Made by a program: the position numbers and the translations under genes
DNA from: an uncultured Ruminiclostridium sp.
Lineage (GTDB): Bacteria > Bacillota > Clostridia > Oscillospirales > Ruminococcaceae
Reading direction: 5' to 3'
Length of the DNA: 64,000 nt
Assembly: GCA_934490165.1 (NCBI GenBank)
Contig: CAKSTB010000014.1
Coordinates: 12,847-76,846 of the forward strand
Part shown: positions 26,118 to 35,061 of the stretch, piece by piece
Numbering within the stretch: position 1 is the stretch's first letter
Layout: every line of letters begins with the position of its first letter
Notes under the pieces: model-generated
What the model saw: only the letters and a program-made list of their open reading frames with translations
What the model was told of the DNA's origin: nothing
Database searches by the model: none

Positions 26118-26692
26118 ACAATGCGACATATTGCAAAAAGTCAAAACAATAAATATACAGCCAACACCGCTGAAAGCATTTTCGATACCGATAAGGCGTT
26201 AATAATTTCGTGAGTGTACCGGTGCAACTGCACTGTCACCGACTATCAAAAAAGAACGCTACTATCCTGAGATATCTGTACTAAAATGGGACTAAGTGAG
26301 CGTCAGCGACCCGCTTATACAAACTTTTAAAACCCAGTCGTTTGTGTGTCTTATTGCCAACACCCTTGCGGGGTAAGGGTGTGAGTAAGGAAAGAGGGAG
26401 CACGAGGGAGAAAACCTAAGGGATAGGGATAGGGGCTGCCAAGTCCCTCTCCCTAGTCCCTTTGGTTCTTTCCCTCGTTCATAGCAGCAACGTTATCGCA
26501 TAGAATAGCGAACCCGAGAAGTGCTATCCCGCGAAAAGTACTATCGGTAGCTTGCTATCAGCGTTAATTACCAAAACGGTATAACAGAAGTACACTAAAA
26601 AACTTTCTCCACATACCAAAAAAGTGAGCCGAGCGCACTATCCTTTGCGCTTCAACTCACTTTTCCTTTTCCGGGTTGTGTCACAACCCAAT
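26118..26692 (+). repeat. Dispersed repeat A, copy 2
   Basis: The left module (26118-26285) and right module (26455-26692) match copy 1 at 20262-20990; the middle is different and about 100 bases shorter. Core 19-mer at 26507-26525. The right end is a hairpin with AAAAGTGAG / CTCACTTTT arms (26618-26664). Confidence 0.8.
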
Positions 26693-26716
26693 TAACATAT
26701 AAGCTTTTAACCCTTA

Positions 26717-29700
26717 TCAATACTCCGACAGCTCATAGTTATCCGGCGTTCTGTGCCAGAGTCCGTCTGTCTGCTCGTATATCTCCTTGAACGTGAACTT
26801 GCGGAAGTTTATCTTGCATCTGCCGCCGTAGTTCGCTTCATATACCCATATACCGTCTGTATCAACAGAGTATATCGTGACATAGTGCGGATATCCGTAC
26901 ATTATGTTATCATATGCCAGATAGTCGCCGGGGCGGAATGTATCCGTCATCCACTTTTTCAGTGCCGCTTCCGTCCAGTTTCCGTCCGAGCGGTTCTTTA
27001 TCGTAAGAGTATTTTCTTTATAGCCGTTCGTCTTGCCGAACAGATATTCAAACACCTCTATCGTAAATCCGGCGCACTGTATGCCCTGATTTCCAAGCAC
27101 GTTGCTTCTTCCGATAAGGCAGGTACAACCCGCCTCGTTTCCTGTTTCACAGAAGCTGTGGCAGGTGCACGGAGAAGTAAGCAGGGTGTTATAATATTTG
27201 CCGAGCTGATAGCTGTGCCAATAGTCGTTTATCTTCCTGTCCCACTTGCCCGCCATCATCTCATCAAGACGCTTTTGCACAAGTGCTTCCATACTGTTTT
27301 GGTCGACTATTTTGAAAGTGCCCGTTACTGCTCCGGTGAAGTTTCCTTTACCTGTAACGGTAAACGAAGCCGTACCGACATTTACATTGTTCTTATAGCC
27401 CGAAACAGTATAGTCGGTATTCTTGGTAAGCGTTTTTCCGTTATATGTAACCGTCGGTGTGGGAGAAAGCGCCTTGCCGGTATACTGCTGATCCGCGCAG
27501 GTTATCTTTGCCGAAGATATCACGGCAGGCATAACCTTGAACGAAGCCTTGATCTCAGCGCCTTCATAGCTTCCTTTGCCAGTTATAACTGCGGTTGCCG
27601 TTCCTGCATTTATATTGTTGTACGCGCTGAGGATATAGTCCGTTCCCGCTTTAAGTGTTGATGCCCCTATTGTTAAGGTAACTGTCGGGAGCTGTGCACC
27701 GCCGTTGTATGTCACATCTTTTACACTTACGGTTGCGTTTTCAAACACTTCAAGCGCACTGCTGAGTTCCGATATTTTCAGCGTTCCGCCGTAATTGCCG
27801 ATGCCTGTCACTACTGCCGAAACCTTGTCTGTAGACTCGTCGATGCTGACCTTGTAGTCAGTATTCTGTGCAAGCAGTACACCTGCATATCTGACGATCA
27901 CCGTATAACCCTTTCCGTCGGTCGAAAGCGACAACGTTGCCTTTGCCGCCGAGATATCAGCCTTTTCAACCTCACAGTCGGCAGTAACACTGCCGATAAA
28001 GTTACCGGTGCCGTTTATCGTGACCTTATGCTTTCCGGGGAGCAGGGCAGTGTCGGTTATCTTGCTGTCGCCTGAGCCAAGTTGATACTCACCGTATTTT
28101 CCGCTTACAGTAAGTTTTGTGCCTGCGGGCGAATACACACCCTTCACGTTAAGCTGAGCCTCGGCAATATCGGCTTTGGAAATGATGAAAGCTTTAGTTA
28201 TCGCTCCCTCGGCTTTTCCCTTGCCTGTCAGTGTCAGCTGTGCACTTCCCGCATTTATGTTGTTCAGATACGAAACCGTATAATCAGTTCCCTCTGTAAG
28301 CTTCAGGCTGCCTATTTTTACCGTTGTTGCAGGCTTTATTTCCTGTCCTGTAAATACCGCTTCATTTATAGATATATTTGCTTTTCTGATATCAAGCTTT
28401 GTTATTTTGAATGTCACGGTTTTACTGCCGCTCAGACGGTTTTTGCCGGTTACGGTAACACTTGCCGTGCCGACCTGCGTATTATTTTTATACGAAAGGG
28501 TATAATCCGTGCCGTTTTTGAATTTATAAGTGCCGTAGCTTACCGTAACCGCAGGCTTTACCTGTGCTCCGGTGTAGCTTGTGTCTGCTACCGTTATTTT
28601 TACGCCGCTTACAGCTCTTGCGGTGATTTTAAATGTTTTTGTCACTGTGCCCGAATAATTACCCTTGCCGCTCAGTACCAGAGTTGCAGTACCCAAAGCA
28701 GTATTATTCTTATAGCTCAGTGTAAAATCCGTTCCGTTTTTAAGCGTTTTCGATCCGATCTTTACAACAGGCACCGGCTTTATCGCCGCCCCGGTAAAGC
28801 TTTTTGCGCTAATATTTGAAACAGCCGAGGCAGGTATCGCTTTTCTTGTTATCCTGAAAGTCTTTTTTACGCTTCCGCCGTAGATACCTTTGCCTTTGAC
28901 GGTTATTGTAGCCGTTCCCACGTTTTTGTTATTTGAGTATGATACGGTATAATCCGTATTCTTCTTAAGCGTTACCGTTCCGTACTTCACCGTAACGGCG
29001 GGAGTAAGCGATGCTCCGCTGTATACAAGAGATGTTTTATAGGAAATCGTCGCCTTTGATATCGGCTTCGGATTTATCTTGAATGTGACGCTTTTCGACC
29101 CGGTCAGAAGCTTTCCCTTGCCTGTAACAACTACCGTGGCAGTTCCGATCTTCGTGTTGTTCTTATATGTAAGTGTATAGTCTGTTCCGTTTTTATATGT
29201 CTTGTTGCCGTATTTTACGGTAACGGCAGGCTTCAATGCCTTTCCTGTGTAAGTCGCCGCCGGGACGCTTATATTCAGCATAGAAACCGGTCTTGCGACT
29301 ATCGTGAAATTAAGGTGGCAACTGCCCTTATAGTTGCCCTTGCCGTTAATGTTTACCTTTGCAGTTCCTTTGTTGACGTTGTTTTCATATGTCAGTGCGA
29401 AATCAGTTCCGTTTTTCAGAACCGTTGAGCCGTTCTTGACAAGAGGCACCGGTTTCAGCTGTGAACCTGTATAGTACTGTGTAGCCACTTTAAAGAATGA
29501 ACACTTGTTATAGATAACCGCAGGCTGAATTTTGAACGATTTTTTAACCGTTCCGCTGTAGCTTCCTTTGCCCTTGATTATAACATACGCCGTTCCCGCA
29601 TTTTTATTATTTTGATAACTTACGGTGTAGTCGGTGCCGTTTCTGAGCACCTTGTTCTTATACTTTACTGTCGGGTTCTGCTTTACCGCGCTTCCTGTAT

Positions 29701-29863
29701 AAGTCTTTGCCGTGATCCCCGAAACCGTACATGACGATACAGCCGCCGCGTCCGCCTTTGTTCCGGAAAAACAGCAAACGGCAGCAGCACAAAGCAATCC
29801 GCATATAAACGCCGTGATCCATTTAAATGTCGTCATATACCTGCTTTTTACTGTTGCCGTCAT
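26717..29863 (-). CDS. Secreted MBG-repeat protein with C-terminal cysteine-hydrolase-like domain
   Basis: Exported surface protein of 1048 aa. A signal peptide lies at about 1-40 (ITAFICGLLCAAAVCCF ... ADAAA). Eleven repeats of about 75 aa follow to about residue 835, each with YTG..lkP..tVkyg, NGTDYTlsYkNN..vGTAtv.vtGkG.y.G and a closing hydrophobic strand. This is the MBG/Ig-like pattern common in Clostridia surface proteins; repeats 8 and 9 are degenerate. The last 200 residues have CTCHSFCETGNEAGCTC, then a candidate nucleophile in GIQCAGF, FRPGDYLAY, YPHYVTIY and YEANYGG, consistent with a CHAP/NlpC/papain-like hydrolase. It lies 39 bases after the fapA-like gene on the same strand. AAAGG precedes the ATG. 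Substrate unknown. Confidence 0.85.
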   Translation of the reverse strand: MTATVKSRYMTTFKWITAFICGLLCAAAVCCFSGTKADAAAVSSCTVSGITAKTYTGSAVKQNPTVKYKNKVLRNGTDYTVSYQNNKNAGTAYVIIKGKGSYSGTVKKSFKIQPAVIYNKCSFFKVATQYYTGSQLKPVPLVKNGSTVLKNGTDFALTYENNVNKGTAKVNINGKGNYKGSCHLNFTIVARPVSMLNISVPAATYTGKALKPAVTVKYGNKTYKNGTDYTLTYKNNTKIGTATVVVTGKGKLLTGSKSVTFKINPKPISKATISYKTSLVYSGASLTPAVTVKYGTVTLKKNTDYTVSYSNNKNVGTATITVKGKGIYGGSVKKTFRITRKAIPASAVSNISAKSFTGAAIKPVPVVKIGSKTLKNGTDFTLSYKNNTALGTATLVLSGKGNYSGTVTKTFKITARAVSGVKITVADTSYTGAQVKPAVTVSYGTYKFKNGTDYTLSYKNNTQVGTASVTVTGKNRLSGSKTVTFKITKLDIRKANISINEAVFTGQEIKPATTVKIGSLKLTEGTDYTVSYLNNINAGSAQLTLTGKGKAEGAITKAFIISKADIAEAQLNVKGVYSPAGTKLTVSGKYGEYQLGSGDSKITDTALLPGKHKVTINGTGNFIGSVTADCEVEKADISAAKATLSLSTDGKGYTVIVRYAGVLLAQNTDYKVSIDESTDKVSAVVTGIGNYGGTLKISELSSALEVFENATVSVKDVTYNGGAQLPTVTLTIGASTLKAGTDYILSAYNNINAGTATAVITGKGSYEGAEIKASFKVMPAVISSAKITCADQQYTGKALSPTPTVTYNGKTLTKNTDYTVSGYKNNVNVGTASFTVTGKGNFTGAVTGTFKIVDQNSMEALVQKRLDEMMAGKWDRKINDYWHSYQLGKYYNTLLTSPCTCHSFCETGNEAGCTCLIGRSNVLGNQGIQCAGFTIEVFEYLFGKTNGYKENTLTIKNRSDGNWTEAALKKWMTDTFRPGDYLAYDNIMYGYPHYVTIYSVDTDGIWVYEANYGGRCKINFRKFTFKEIYEQTDGLWHRTPDNYELSEY

Positions 29864-29902
29864 GAATTTTGCCTTTCTCTGTGTCTGCCGACCGTTGCCG
29901 CA

Positions 29903-31417
29903 TTATCTGAATTCGATATCGTTCGGACCGCAGACTATGTTGCACTTGCCGTACTCCGCCGAGGTAGTCGTTGTAAAGCTGTTGAGATTTATCCTTACAT
30001 TCGGATAAACGCACTTTGTAACTCTTACCGACAGCGTTTCCTTTGCATTGATTATCTTTTGTATCTCTTCTATTCTTGCCCTCAGCGGCTTTTTATCCAT
30101 GCCTTTCTGGACTTTAAGCCTGATGGCAGAGGAGATATACGATTCCTTATCCGCATCGAGCTTTTCGCCGTTGCGTTTTTTCTCCTGCAAAAATTCGATA
30201 GAAGCGTTTATCTTCTCTATGTACTCATCGATCGCGGCACACTGCTTTTCGAGCGAGTCCATCTCAAGCAGAAGATTTGTTGTACTTCCTACCGATATCA
30301 CAGTTGCCGTATAACTCTTGTGACCCAGCTGTGCCACGGCAAACCTGCCCATAACACTGCAATCGCCGCCGACAAGCGCGCCGGGATTTTTCGTGCAGTC
30401 AAGGTCGCCCTCTATCTTTATACGACAGCCGACAAGCGATGTACTGGTAAGGTTGCCTCTTGTTGTGATAGTATCATTTTCGCCGAAAGCGATATTTATG
30501 TTGCCGTACTGCGACTGCACGGTACTTGCGAATACGCCGTTCTTGACGGTTATATCGCCCTGGGCTGTCAGGGTAGCACCTGTTACCATACCCGATACGG
30601 TTATGGTTTTACCTGCCGTAACGGTATAGCCCTCCTGCACACTGCCCTTTATTATAACATCGCCGAGGAAGTTTATATTACCTGTCTTTACATCTATATC
30701 CGATGAGATCTGGAATGTGGTTTCAACGTTAAATCTTCCGCCCTTATAGACAAGGTTTCCGCTGTCAGCGGCAAACAGCTTTGTGCCGTCAGCCGACAGT
30801 ACGGTATTCGTGCCCTGCGGTACAAGCGGAGGTCTGCCCGGACGGGGCGCAATTACCTGACCGTAGACATTCATACCCTCTTCGCCCTGTGTTTCGGGGA
30901 TAATTTCACATATAAGGTCATTTACCTTTACATTTACGATAAGACCTAAGTCACGGTAGTCGACACTGCCGTCCTCAAGCTTTCTCGGTACAAGCTTCTT
31001 GTCCGTTTCAAACAGGTTTTTGACACTGCCGTTTTCGCCGTCTATAGCCGCATAGCCGCTTGCGACCGTGAATATTTTATCATACAGTCTGTTCTCGGCG
31101 ATTTCCTTAAGCAGCTCTTCATCAATGCCGTATACAACGCGCTCGTCCTTGAGCGCCTGTCGCATGGCTTCTACTGTAATATCCTTGCCCGAAAACTGCG
31201 GTGAAAAAACGCACATATTGGCTTCAAGCTTGTTGTCGCTTACAACTACCTTTGCAGACGCGTCTACATTAAGCATGGGACTTGTTCCCTGCGGACGCTG
31301 CATAGTTCCCCCATTGTTCAGCTCGATGCCTTCAAGTGATGTATTTGATGACTTTTCCAGTTCTATAAGCTCTGACATAGAAGCGTCAGCCATCTTCTGT
31401 CTTTCGGTTCTTTCCAT
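29903..31417 (-). CDS. FapA/DUF342 family protein
   Basis: Cytoplasmic protein of 504 aa of the FapA (DUF342) family, often found in flagellar and chemotaxis regions of Firmicutes. The central part has VNDLICEIIPETQGEEGMNVYG, typical of the family, then repeats forming a beta-helix (NINFLGDVIIKGSV, ITVSGMVTGATLTA, ITVKNGVFAS) and a C-terminal coiled coil (about 380-445). The N-terminal 60 residues are less conserved. GGGAGGTGCACTG precedes the ATG. It comes after cheD on the same strand (37-base gap). The molecular role of the family is not settled. Confidence 0.9.
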   Translation of the reverse strand: MERTERQKMADASMSELIELEKSSNTSLEGIELNNGGTMQRPQGTSPMLNVDASAKVVVSDNKLEANMCVFSPQFSGKDITVEAMRQALKDERVVYGIDEELLKEIAENRLYDKIFTVASGYAAIDGENGSVKNLFETDKKLVPRKLEDGSVDYRDLGLIVNVKVNDLICEIIPETQGEEGMNVYGQVIAPRPGRPPLVPQGTNTVLSADGTKLFAADSGNLVYKGGRFNVETTFQISSDIDVKTGNINFLGDVIIKGSVQEGYTVTAGKTITVSGMVTGATLTAQGDITVKNGVFASTVQSQYGNINIAFGENDTITTRGNLTSTSLVGCRIKIEGDLDCTKNPGALVGGDCSVMGRFAVAQLGHKSYTATVISVGSTTNLLLEMDSLEKQCAAIDEYIEKINASIEFLQEKKRNGEKLDADKESYISSAIRLKVQKGMDKKPLRARIEEIQKIINAKETLSVRVTKCVYPNVRINLNSFTTTTSAEYGKCNIVCGPNDIEFR

Positions 31418-31454
31418 CAGTGCACCTCCCTGTGTGATGTATTTATATCTATGT

Positions 31455-31931
31455 CTATATAGTCTTATTTCCCTTAAGGCTGGACATTATCTCAAGCGAG
31501 CCGTCAGCCGCGTTGAAGGATACTGTTCTTCCGTAGTTAAGTCCCGTATCCGACGCGATTATCGGCACTCCGAGCCTTGCGAGCACTTTTTTCGTTGCCT
31601 CGACATTACGGTCGCCTATTGACATTGCAGGCGATGTTGTCGCAAACATATTCGCTCCGCCCGCTATCTTCGCGGTGATCCTTGATGCCGCCGCACCGCT
31701 CTTTATCATACTGTCATACAGTAATTGTATTCCCGTATCCGCAAACTTGAACTTGTTTTTATCATTCGGTATCGCACTGCTGTCAGGGAGCATTATATGT
31801 GCAAGCCCCGCAATGCCGAGCACCTTATCGATCATACATATCCCGACGCAGCTGCCAAGTGCATATGTTACCAGAACATCGGGTGACTTGCACAGCTTCT
31901 GGTCGGATATCCCCACTATTATCCTGTTCAC
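31455..31931 (-). CDS. cheD: Chemoreceptor glutamine deamidase CheD
   Basis: Deamidates receptor glutamines and binds CheC, 158 aa. Catalytic cysteine in LGSCVGICM (Cys28) and histidine in GLAHIMLPDS (His45) are present. Length is normal. It overlaps the end of cheC by 4 bases, so CheC and CheD are made together, as their complex requires. No cheA, cheW or cheB is in the window; they must lie elsewhere. Confidence 0.95.
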   Translation of the reverse strand: MNRIIVGISDQKLCKSPDVLVTYALGSCVGICMIDKVLGIAGLAHIMLPDSSAIPNDKNKFKFADTGIQLLYDSMIKSGAAASRITAKIAGGANMFATTSPAMSIGDRNVEATKKVLARLGVPIIASDTGLNYGRTVSFNAADGSLEIMSSLKGNKTI

Positions 31932-32551
31932 TGGTTTTCTACCCCCAGTTTCCCAAGGAGCGTCCTCAGTGACTCAACAGTGGGTATGAGAAGCATATCG
32001 GATTGTATCTCAACTGAATCTATCAGAAATTGTTCGCTTATCATAAGTACCTTTTCATACGCCTCCGAAAGCTCCGTTGCGGGCACAGTCATTATAGCCC
32101 CGAGCATATCGGTCGTCAGCGCAGGCACCGACATATCAATCGTCATACCGCCTAAGTCCGCTATGGCGTTGACATAGCTTCCGCCCATTATGTTTCCTAT
32201 CTCGCTGAGCACCGACACATCATCGGCATTCATCTCATAGAGTGAAAACGAGCGCTCTCCCGTAAGTCCTGTTACGATAGTCTTCGCAAACGCCTCCTCG
32301 AGCAGGAACATTATCATTCCGTCCGCGTCCCCTTTAAGCCTTATCAGTATTCCTACCACCAGCTTGTCAGGCGAACCGAGGGACTCTATTGCGTCAGCCA
32401 CGTCCATAAGCCTTACCTGCGGCACTTGCATATCAATACTCCTGTTAAGGAGCTGTGACAGCGCCGTTGCGGCATTCCCCGAGCCGATATTTCCTATTTC
32501 TTTGAGCACATCAAGCTGTACCGGGCTTAAATCGTCGTAACTGTTTATCAT
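31928..32551 (-). CDS. cheC: CheY-P phosphatase CheC
   Basis: Phosphatase acting on CheY-P and partner of CheD, 207 aa. Both active-site helices are intact: DVLKEIGNIGSGNAATAL (about residue 14) and SVLSEIGNIMGGSYVNAI (about 112), with the [DS]xxxExxN pattern. AGAGGTCTATT precedes the ATG. It follows the rod genes at about 100 bases, the gap holding a GC-rich hairpin. Confidence 0.95.
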   Translation of the reverse strand: MINSYDDLSPVQLDVLKEIGNIGSGNAATALSQLLNRSIDMQVPQVRLMDVADAIESLGSPDKLVVGILIRLKGDADGMIMFLLEEAFAKTIVTGLTGERSFSLYEMNADDVSVLSEIGNIMGGSYVNAIADLGGMTIDMSVPALTTDMLGAIMTVPATELSEAYEKVLMISEQFLIDSVEIQSDMLLIPTVESLRTLLGKLGVENQ

Positions 32552-32597
32552 AATAGACCTCTGAAATTATTAACTGTTTGGTTTTAAATAACCGTAT

Positions 32598-32619
32598 CTG
32601 CCGGGTAAGCCCCCGGCAG
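32598..32619. promoter_or_regulatory. GC-rich hairpin between the rod genes and cheC
   Basis: Perfect stem CTGCCGGG / CCCGGCAG with a 6-base loop. There is no T-run on the - strand, so it is more likely an mRNA-stability or processing element than a terminator. Confidence 0.55.
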
Positions 32620-32657
32620 TACGATCAAAATACATCATAAGATGATACCTTCAGGCT

Positions 32658-33386
32658 TTACTGCCTGAGATTGTTGGTTATACGCTCCAGCTCGTCTGCT
32701 GTCTGTACAACTCTTGCGCTCATCTGATAAGAGCGCTGTGTTTCGATAATGCGTACCATATCGCCTGCAATATCCGTATTGCTGCGTTCGAGTGCCATTC
32801 TTATCTTGTCGATACTCCTGTCGGCAACCGCCTCTCCCGACCTCTCGGTAGCAGCCATCTTGTTGCTGCCCAGAAGCTCGAGTCCAAAGTTGTTGTCGAA
32901 TGTGTACACACCTATCATTTCCGAAAGCGCGTCATAATCGGGCTTGCTCGTACCCTCTATAAAAGGAACTGTAATGTGGTTTCCCTCATAGTCAAGCACA
33001 AATTCGCCGTTAGCGCTCACAAGCTCCCAGTGGTCGCCTATCTGCGACATCTGAAAATCGCCCGCTCTTGTGTAGTTTACATCGCCGTACTTATCCATTA
33101 CCGCGAAGAAACCTTCTTCTGTCGGTATCGCAAAGTCAAGCTCATTGTCGGTATATGTAAATACGCCCTCGCTGTACATAAGCTGAGTGCTGTGCACATA
33201 CTCGCCGTGACCTGTCTGCCAGTCCGGCTCTGTGTTTCTCTGCACCGTATAGATACAGTCCGCAAAGCTCGGACGCGATGCCTTGAAGCCCACCGTGTTC
33301 ACATTTGCAATGTTGTTTGAGTAAACGTTGAGTCCTTCCTGCTGTGCGATAAGTCCCGTTTTACCCGTGTAGAATGCTATGTTCAT
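32658..33386 (-). CDS. Flagellar rod/hook-basal body protein (FlgF/FlgG-type, second)
   Basis: Exported rod protein of 242 aa. N-terminal rod signature GLNVYSNNIANVNTVGFKAS and C-terminal helix IRMALERSNTDIAGDMVRIIETQRSYQMSARVVQTADEL are typical of FlgG/FlhP. The sequence between them is short. It forms a pair with the upstream homologue, as flhO-flhP do in Bacillus. No signal peptide, since export goes through the flagellar type III apparatus. AGGATACGTT precedes the ATG. Confidence 0.9.
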   Translation of the reverse strand: MNIAFYTGKTGLIAQQEGLNVYSNNIANVNTVGFKASRPSFADCIYTVQRNTEPDWQTGHGEYVHSTQLMYSEGVFTYTDNELDFAIPTEEGFFAVMDKYGDVNYTRAGDFQMSQIGDHWELVSANGEFVLDYEGNHITVPFIEGTSKPDYDALSEMIGVYTFDNNFGLELLGSNKMAATERSGEAVADRSIDKIRMALERSNTDIAGDMVRIIETQRSYQMSARVVQTADELERITNNLRQ

Positions 33387-33410
33387 AACGTATCCTCACA
33401 TTCAGTCATT

Positions 33411-34151
33411 TTACAGTTTGATGATCTCGCTAGCCGCTCTGCCGTTGATAGTATCCATATACTTCAGTATAGCACTGCTCGCCTCGAATAATCTCTGCGT
33501 TTCCATAAGAGAAGTGATCTCCTTGTTAGCGTCAACGTTTGACTTTTCAAAACAGCCCTGGATAATGTCGTACTTCTCGTCTGCGGGAATTGTCATATCC
33601 CCGTCATATGAAAACAGGTCGTTTCCTACCTTCGCAACATCAGCGTTTTCGGGTATGTAGCTGAGCCTCAGCTTTTCGATCACCTGACCGTTCTCGTTTA
33701 AGATATTACCCTCGTTGTCAACTATGAAATCATCGTTTCCGATATATATCTCACCGTTTTGTCCGAGGACACGCCCGCTGTCGTTAAGACACAGATAACC
33801 CTCTCCGTCAAGCTCAAACTGACCGTTCCTTGTCTGATATACATTTCCGTTTGTGTCCTGTATATTGAAGTATACATTACCCTGAATGCCTATATCAAAC
33901 GGACTCTCGGTAAATTCAAAGCTACTCTGTTCAAGGTTTGTTTTGCTCGTATCGACATAGGTCTGTACGAACTTGCCGCTTGTCTTTCTGCGGTTGCTGA
34001 CAAGTATAAGCTCCTCCTGGAACGTGTTGGTTCTTATCTCGTCCTTTTTATAGCCCGATGTGTTTATGTTTGTCAGATTGTTCGAGATAGCGTCCAGCGA
34101 CCTCTGATGGTTTATCATCGACTGCGCCAGATTGTAAAATGCTCTCTGCAA
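33411..34151 (-). CDS. Flagellar rod/hook-basal body protein (FlgF/FlhO-type, first)
   Basis: Rod protein of 246 aa with N-terminal SLDAISNNLTNINTSGYKKDE and C-terminal ITSLMETQRLFEASSAILKYMDTINGRAASEI. The frame is open to 34184, but I chose the TTG at 34151 because AAAGGAGGTGA lies 7 bases upstream and the resulting start (QRAFYNLAQSMI) is that of the family. It precedes its homologue by 24 bases. Confidence 0.88.
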   Translation of the reverse strand: MQRAFYNLAQSMINHQRSLDAISNNLTNINTSGYKKDEIRTNTFQEELILVSNRRKTSGKFVQTYVDTSKTNLEQSSFEFTESPFDIGIQGNVYFNIQDTNGNVYQTRNGQFELDGEGYLCLNDSGRVLGQNGEIYIGNDDFIVDNEGNILNENGQVIEKLRLSYIPENADVAKVGNDLFSYDGDMTIPADEKYDIIQGCFEKSNVDANKEITSLMETQRLFEASSAILKYMDTINGRAASEIIKL

Positions 34152-34263
34152 GTCTTTTTCACCTCCTTTCTCAAAGTGATGCATCTGTATTGCAAGGCAG
34201 AGCAGAGAAGCGCCCCGCCCCCTGATTATATAATATCAGTTTTCACATAAATATGCAAGCATT

Positions 34264-35025
34264 TCAGCTGTTTATATAGCTCTCCAGCTTGTTTTTGAGC
34301 GTCAGCATAGCCTTTGAGTGTATCTGGCACACTCTCGACTGCGTAACGCTCATGACCTTAGCTATTTCCGAGTATTTCAGCTTCTCGTAATAGTACATTG
34401 TGACTACCTGCTTTTCCTTTTCGGGAAGAGCGGCGACCGCGTCTGCTATTACCTGCTTTTTCTCCCGCTCATACAGCTTTGAGTCGGCGGTTTCGCTTCT
34501 TACCGACATATTATCGTCAAGGTTATCCTCGTATAAAAGCTCCTCGAACGACAGCGTTATCATTCCCGCCGTGTTCGCCATAAGCTTTGACAGCTGTGCG
34601 GTTGTCATATTCATGCTTTGCGCAAGCTCTTCGTCTGTCGGCGTGCGGCAAAGCTCGGAGTTCAGCCTTGCGAAATTATCATCAAGCTGCTTTGACAGCT
34701 TGCGGAGCGTTCTCGGCACTCTGTCGAGCTTTCTCATATAGTCGATGACCGCGCCCTTTATCCTTATGCCGGCATAGGTCTCAAATTTTACGTTCTTATC
34801 GGGGTCAAAGCCGTCTATAGCCGCCATAAGAGCTATAACGCCTTCGTTTATGATATCGTCGCTATCGGCATATCCCGCATAGATATTGCGCATAGATACC
34901 GCAATTATTCTGACAAGATCCATATACATCAGCACTATCTCGTTTCTGACATTTACGTCCCCTGTCAGCCTGTACTTTTCAAGAAGCTCGGGAAGCCGCT
35001 CTTTGCTCTGTACCGATACCGCCAT
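34264..35025 (-). CDS. fliA: Flagellar sigma factor FliA/SigD (sigma-28)
   Basis: RNA polymerase sigma factor of 253 aa for late flagellar and motility genes. Region 2 (YADSDDIINEGVIALMAAIDGFDP, about 46-69, and FETYAGIRIKGAVIDYMRKLDRVPR), region 3 and region 4 (KLKYSEIAKVMSVTQSRVCQIHSKAM, about 213-238) are all present. AAAGGAGCGTTTT precedes the ATG. It follows flhA at 36 bases, without flhF/flhG between them as in Bacillus. I found no clear sigma-28 promoter inside the window, so its target genes, such as flagellin, lie elsewhere. FlgM is not in the window. Confidence 0.95.
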   Translation of the reverse strand: MAVSVQSKERLPELLEKYRLTGDVNVRNEIVLMYMDLVRIIAVSMRNIYAGYADSDDIINEGVIALMAAIDGFDPDKNVKFETYAGIRIKGAVIDYMRKLDRVPRTLRKLSKQLDDNFARLNSELCRTPTDEELAQSMNMTTAQLSKLMANTAGMITLSFEELLYEDNLDDNMSVRSETADSKLYEREKKQVIADAVAALPEKEKQVVTMYYYEKLKYSEIAKVMSVTQSRVCQIHSKAMLTLKNKLESYINS

Positions 35026-35061
35026 AAAACGCTCCTTTCCCTGATATTTCCGACCCGCGGC

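Larger units (their letters stand above)
25312..26716. other. Non-coding stretch with inverted repeat structure
   Basis: About 1.4 kb with no credible gene. It holds the tandem repeat (25381-25510), then two copies of dispersed repeat A in opposite orientation, forming a 1-kb inverted repeat centred near 26110. The hairpin at 26618-26664 probably terminates the secreted-protein gene that ends at 26717. Confidence 0.7.

Noticed and set aside
20262..26692. CRISPR array
   Set aside because: Repeated motifs are long, few and irregularly spaced, with no short regular direct repeats and spacers and no cas genes.
26753..28819. Long + strand frames opposite the MBG-repeat gene
   Set aside because: The - strand gene has a signal peptide, eleven clear repeats and a good RBS; the opposite frames have none of these and are Arg/Cys/Tyr-rich mirror products.
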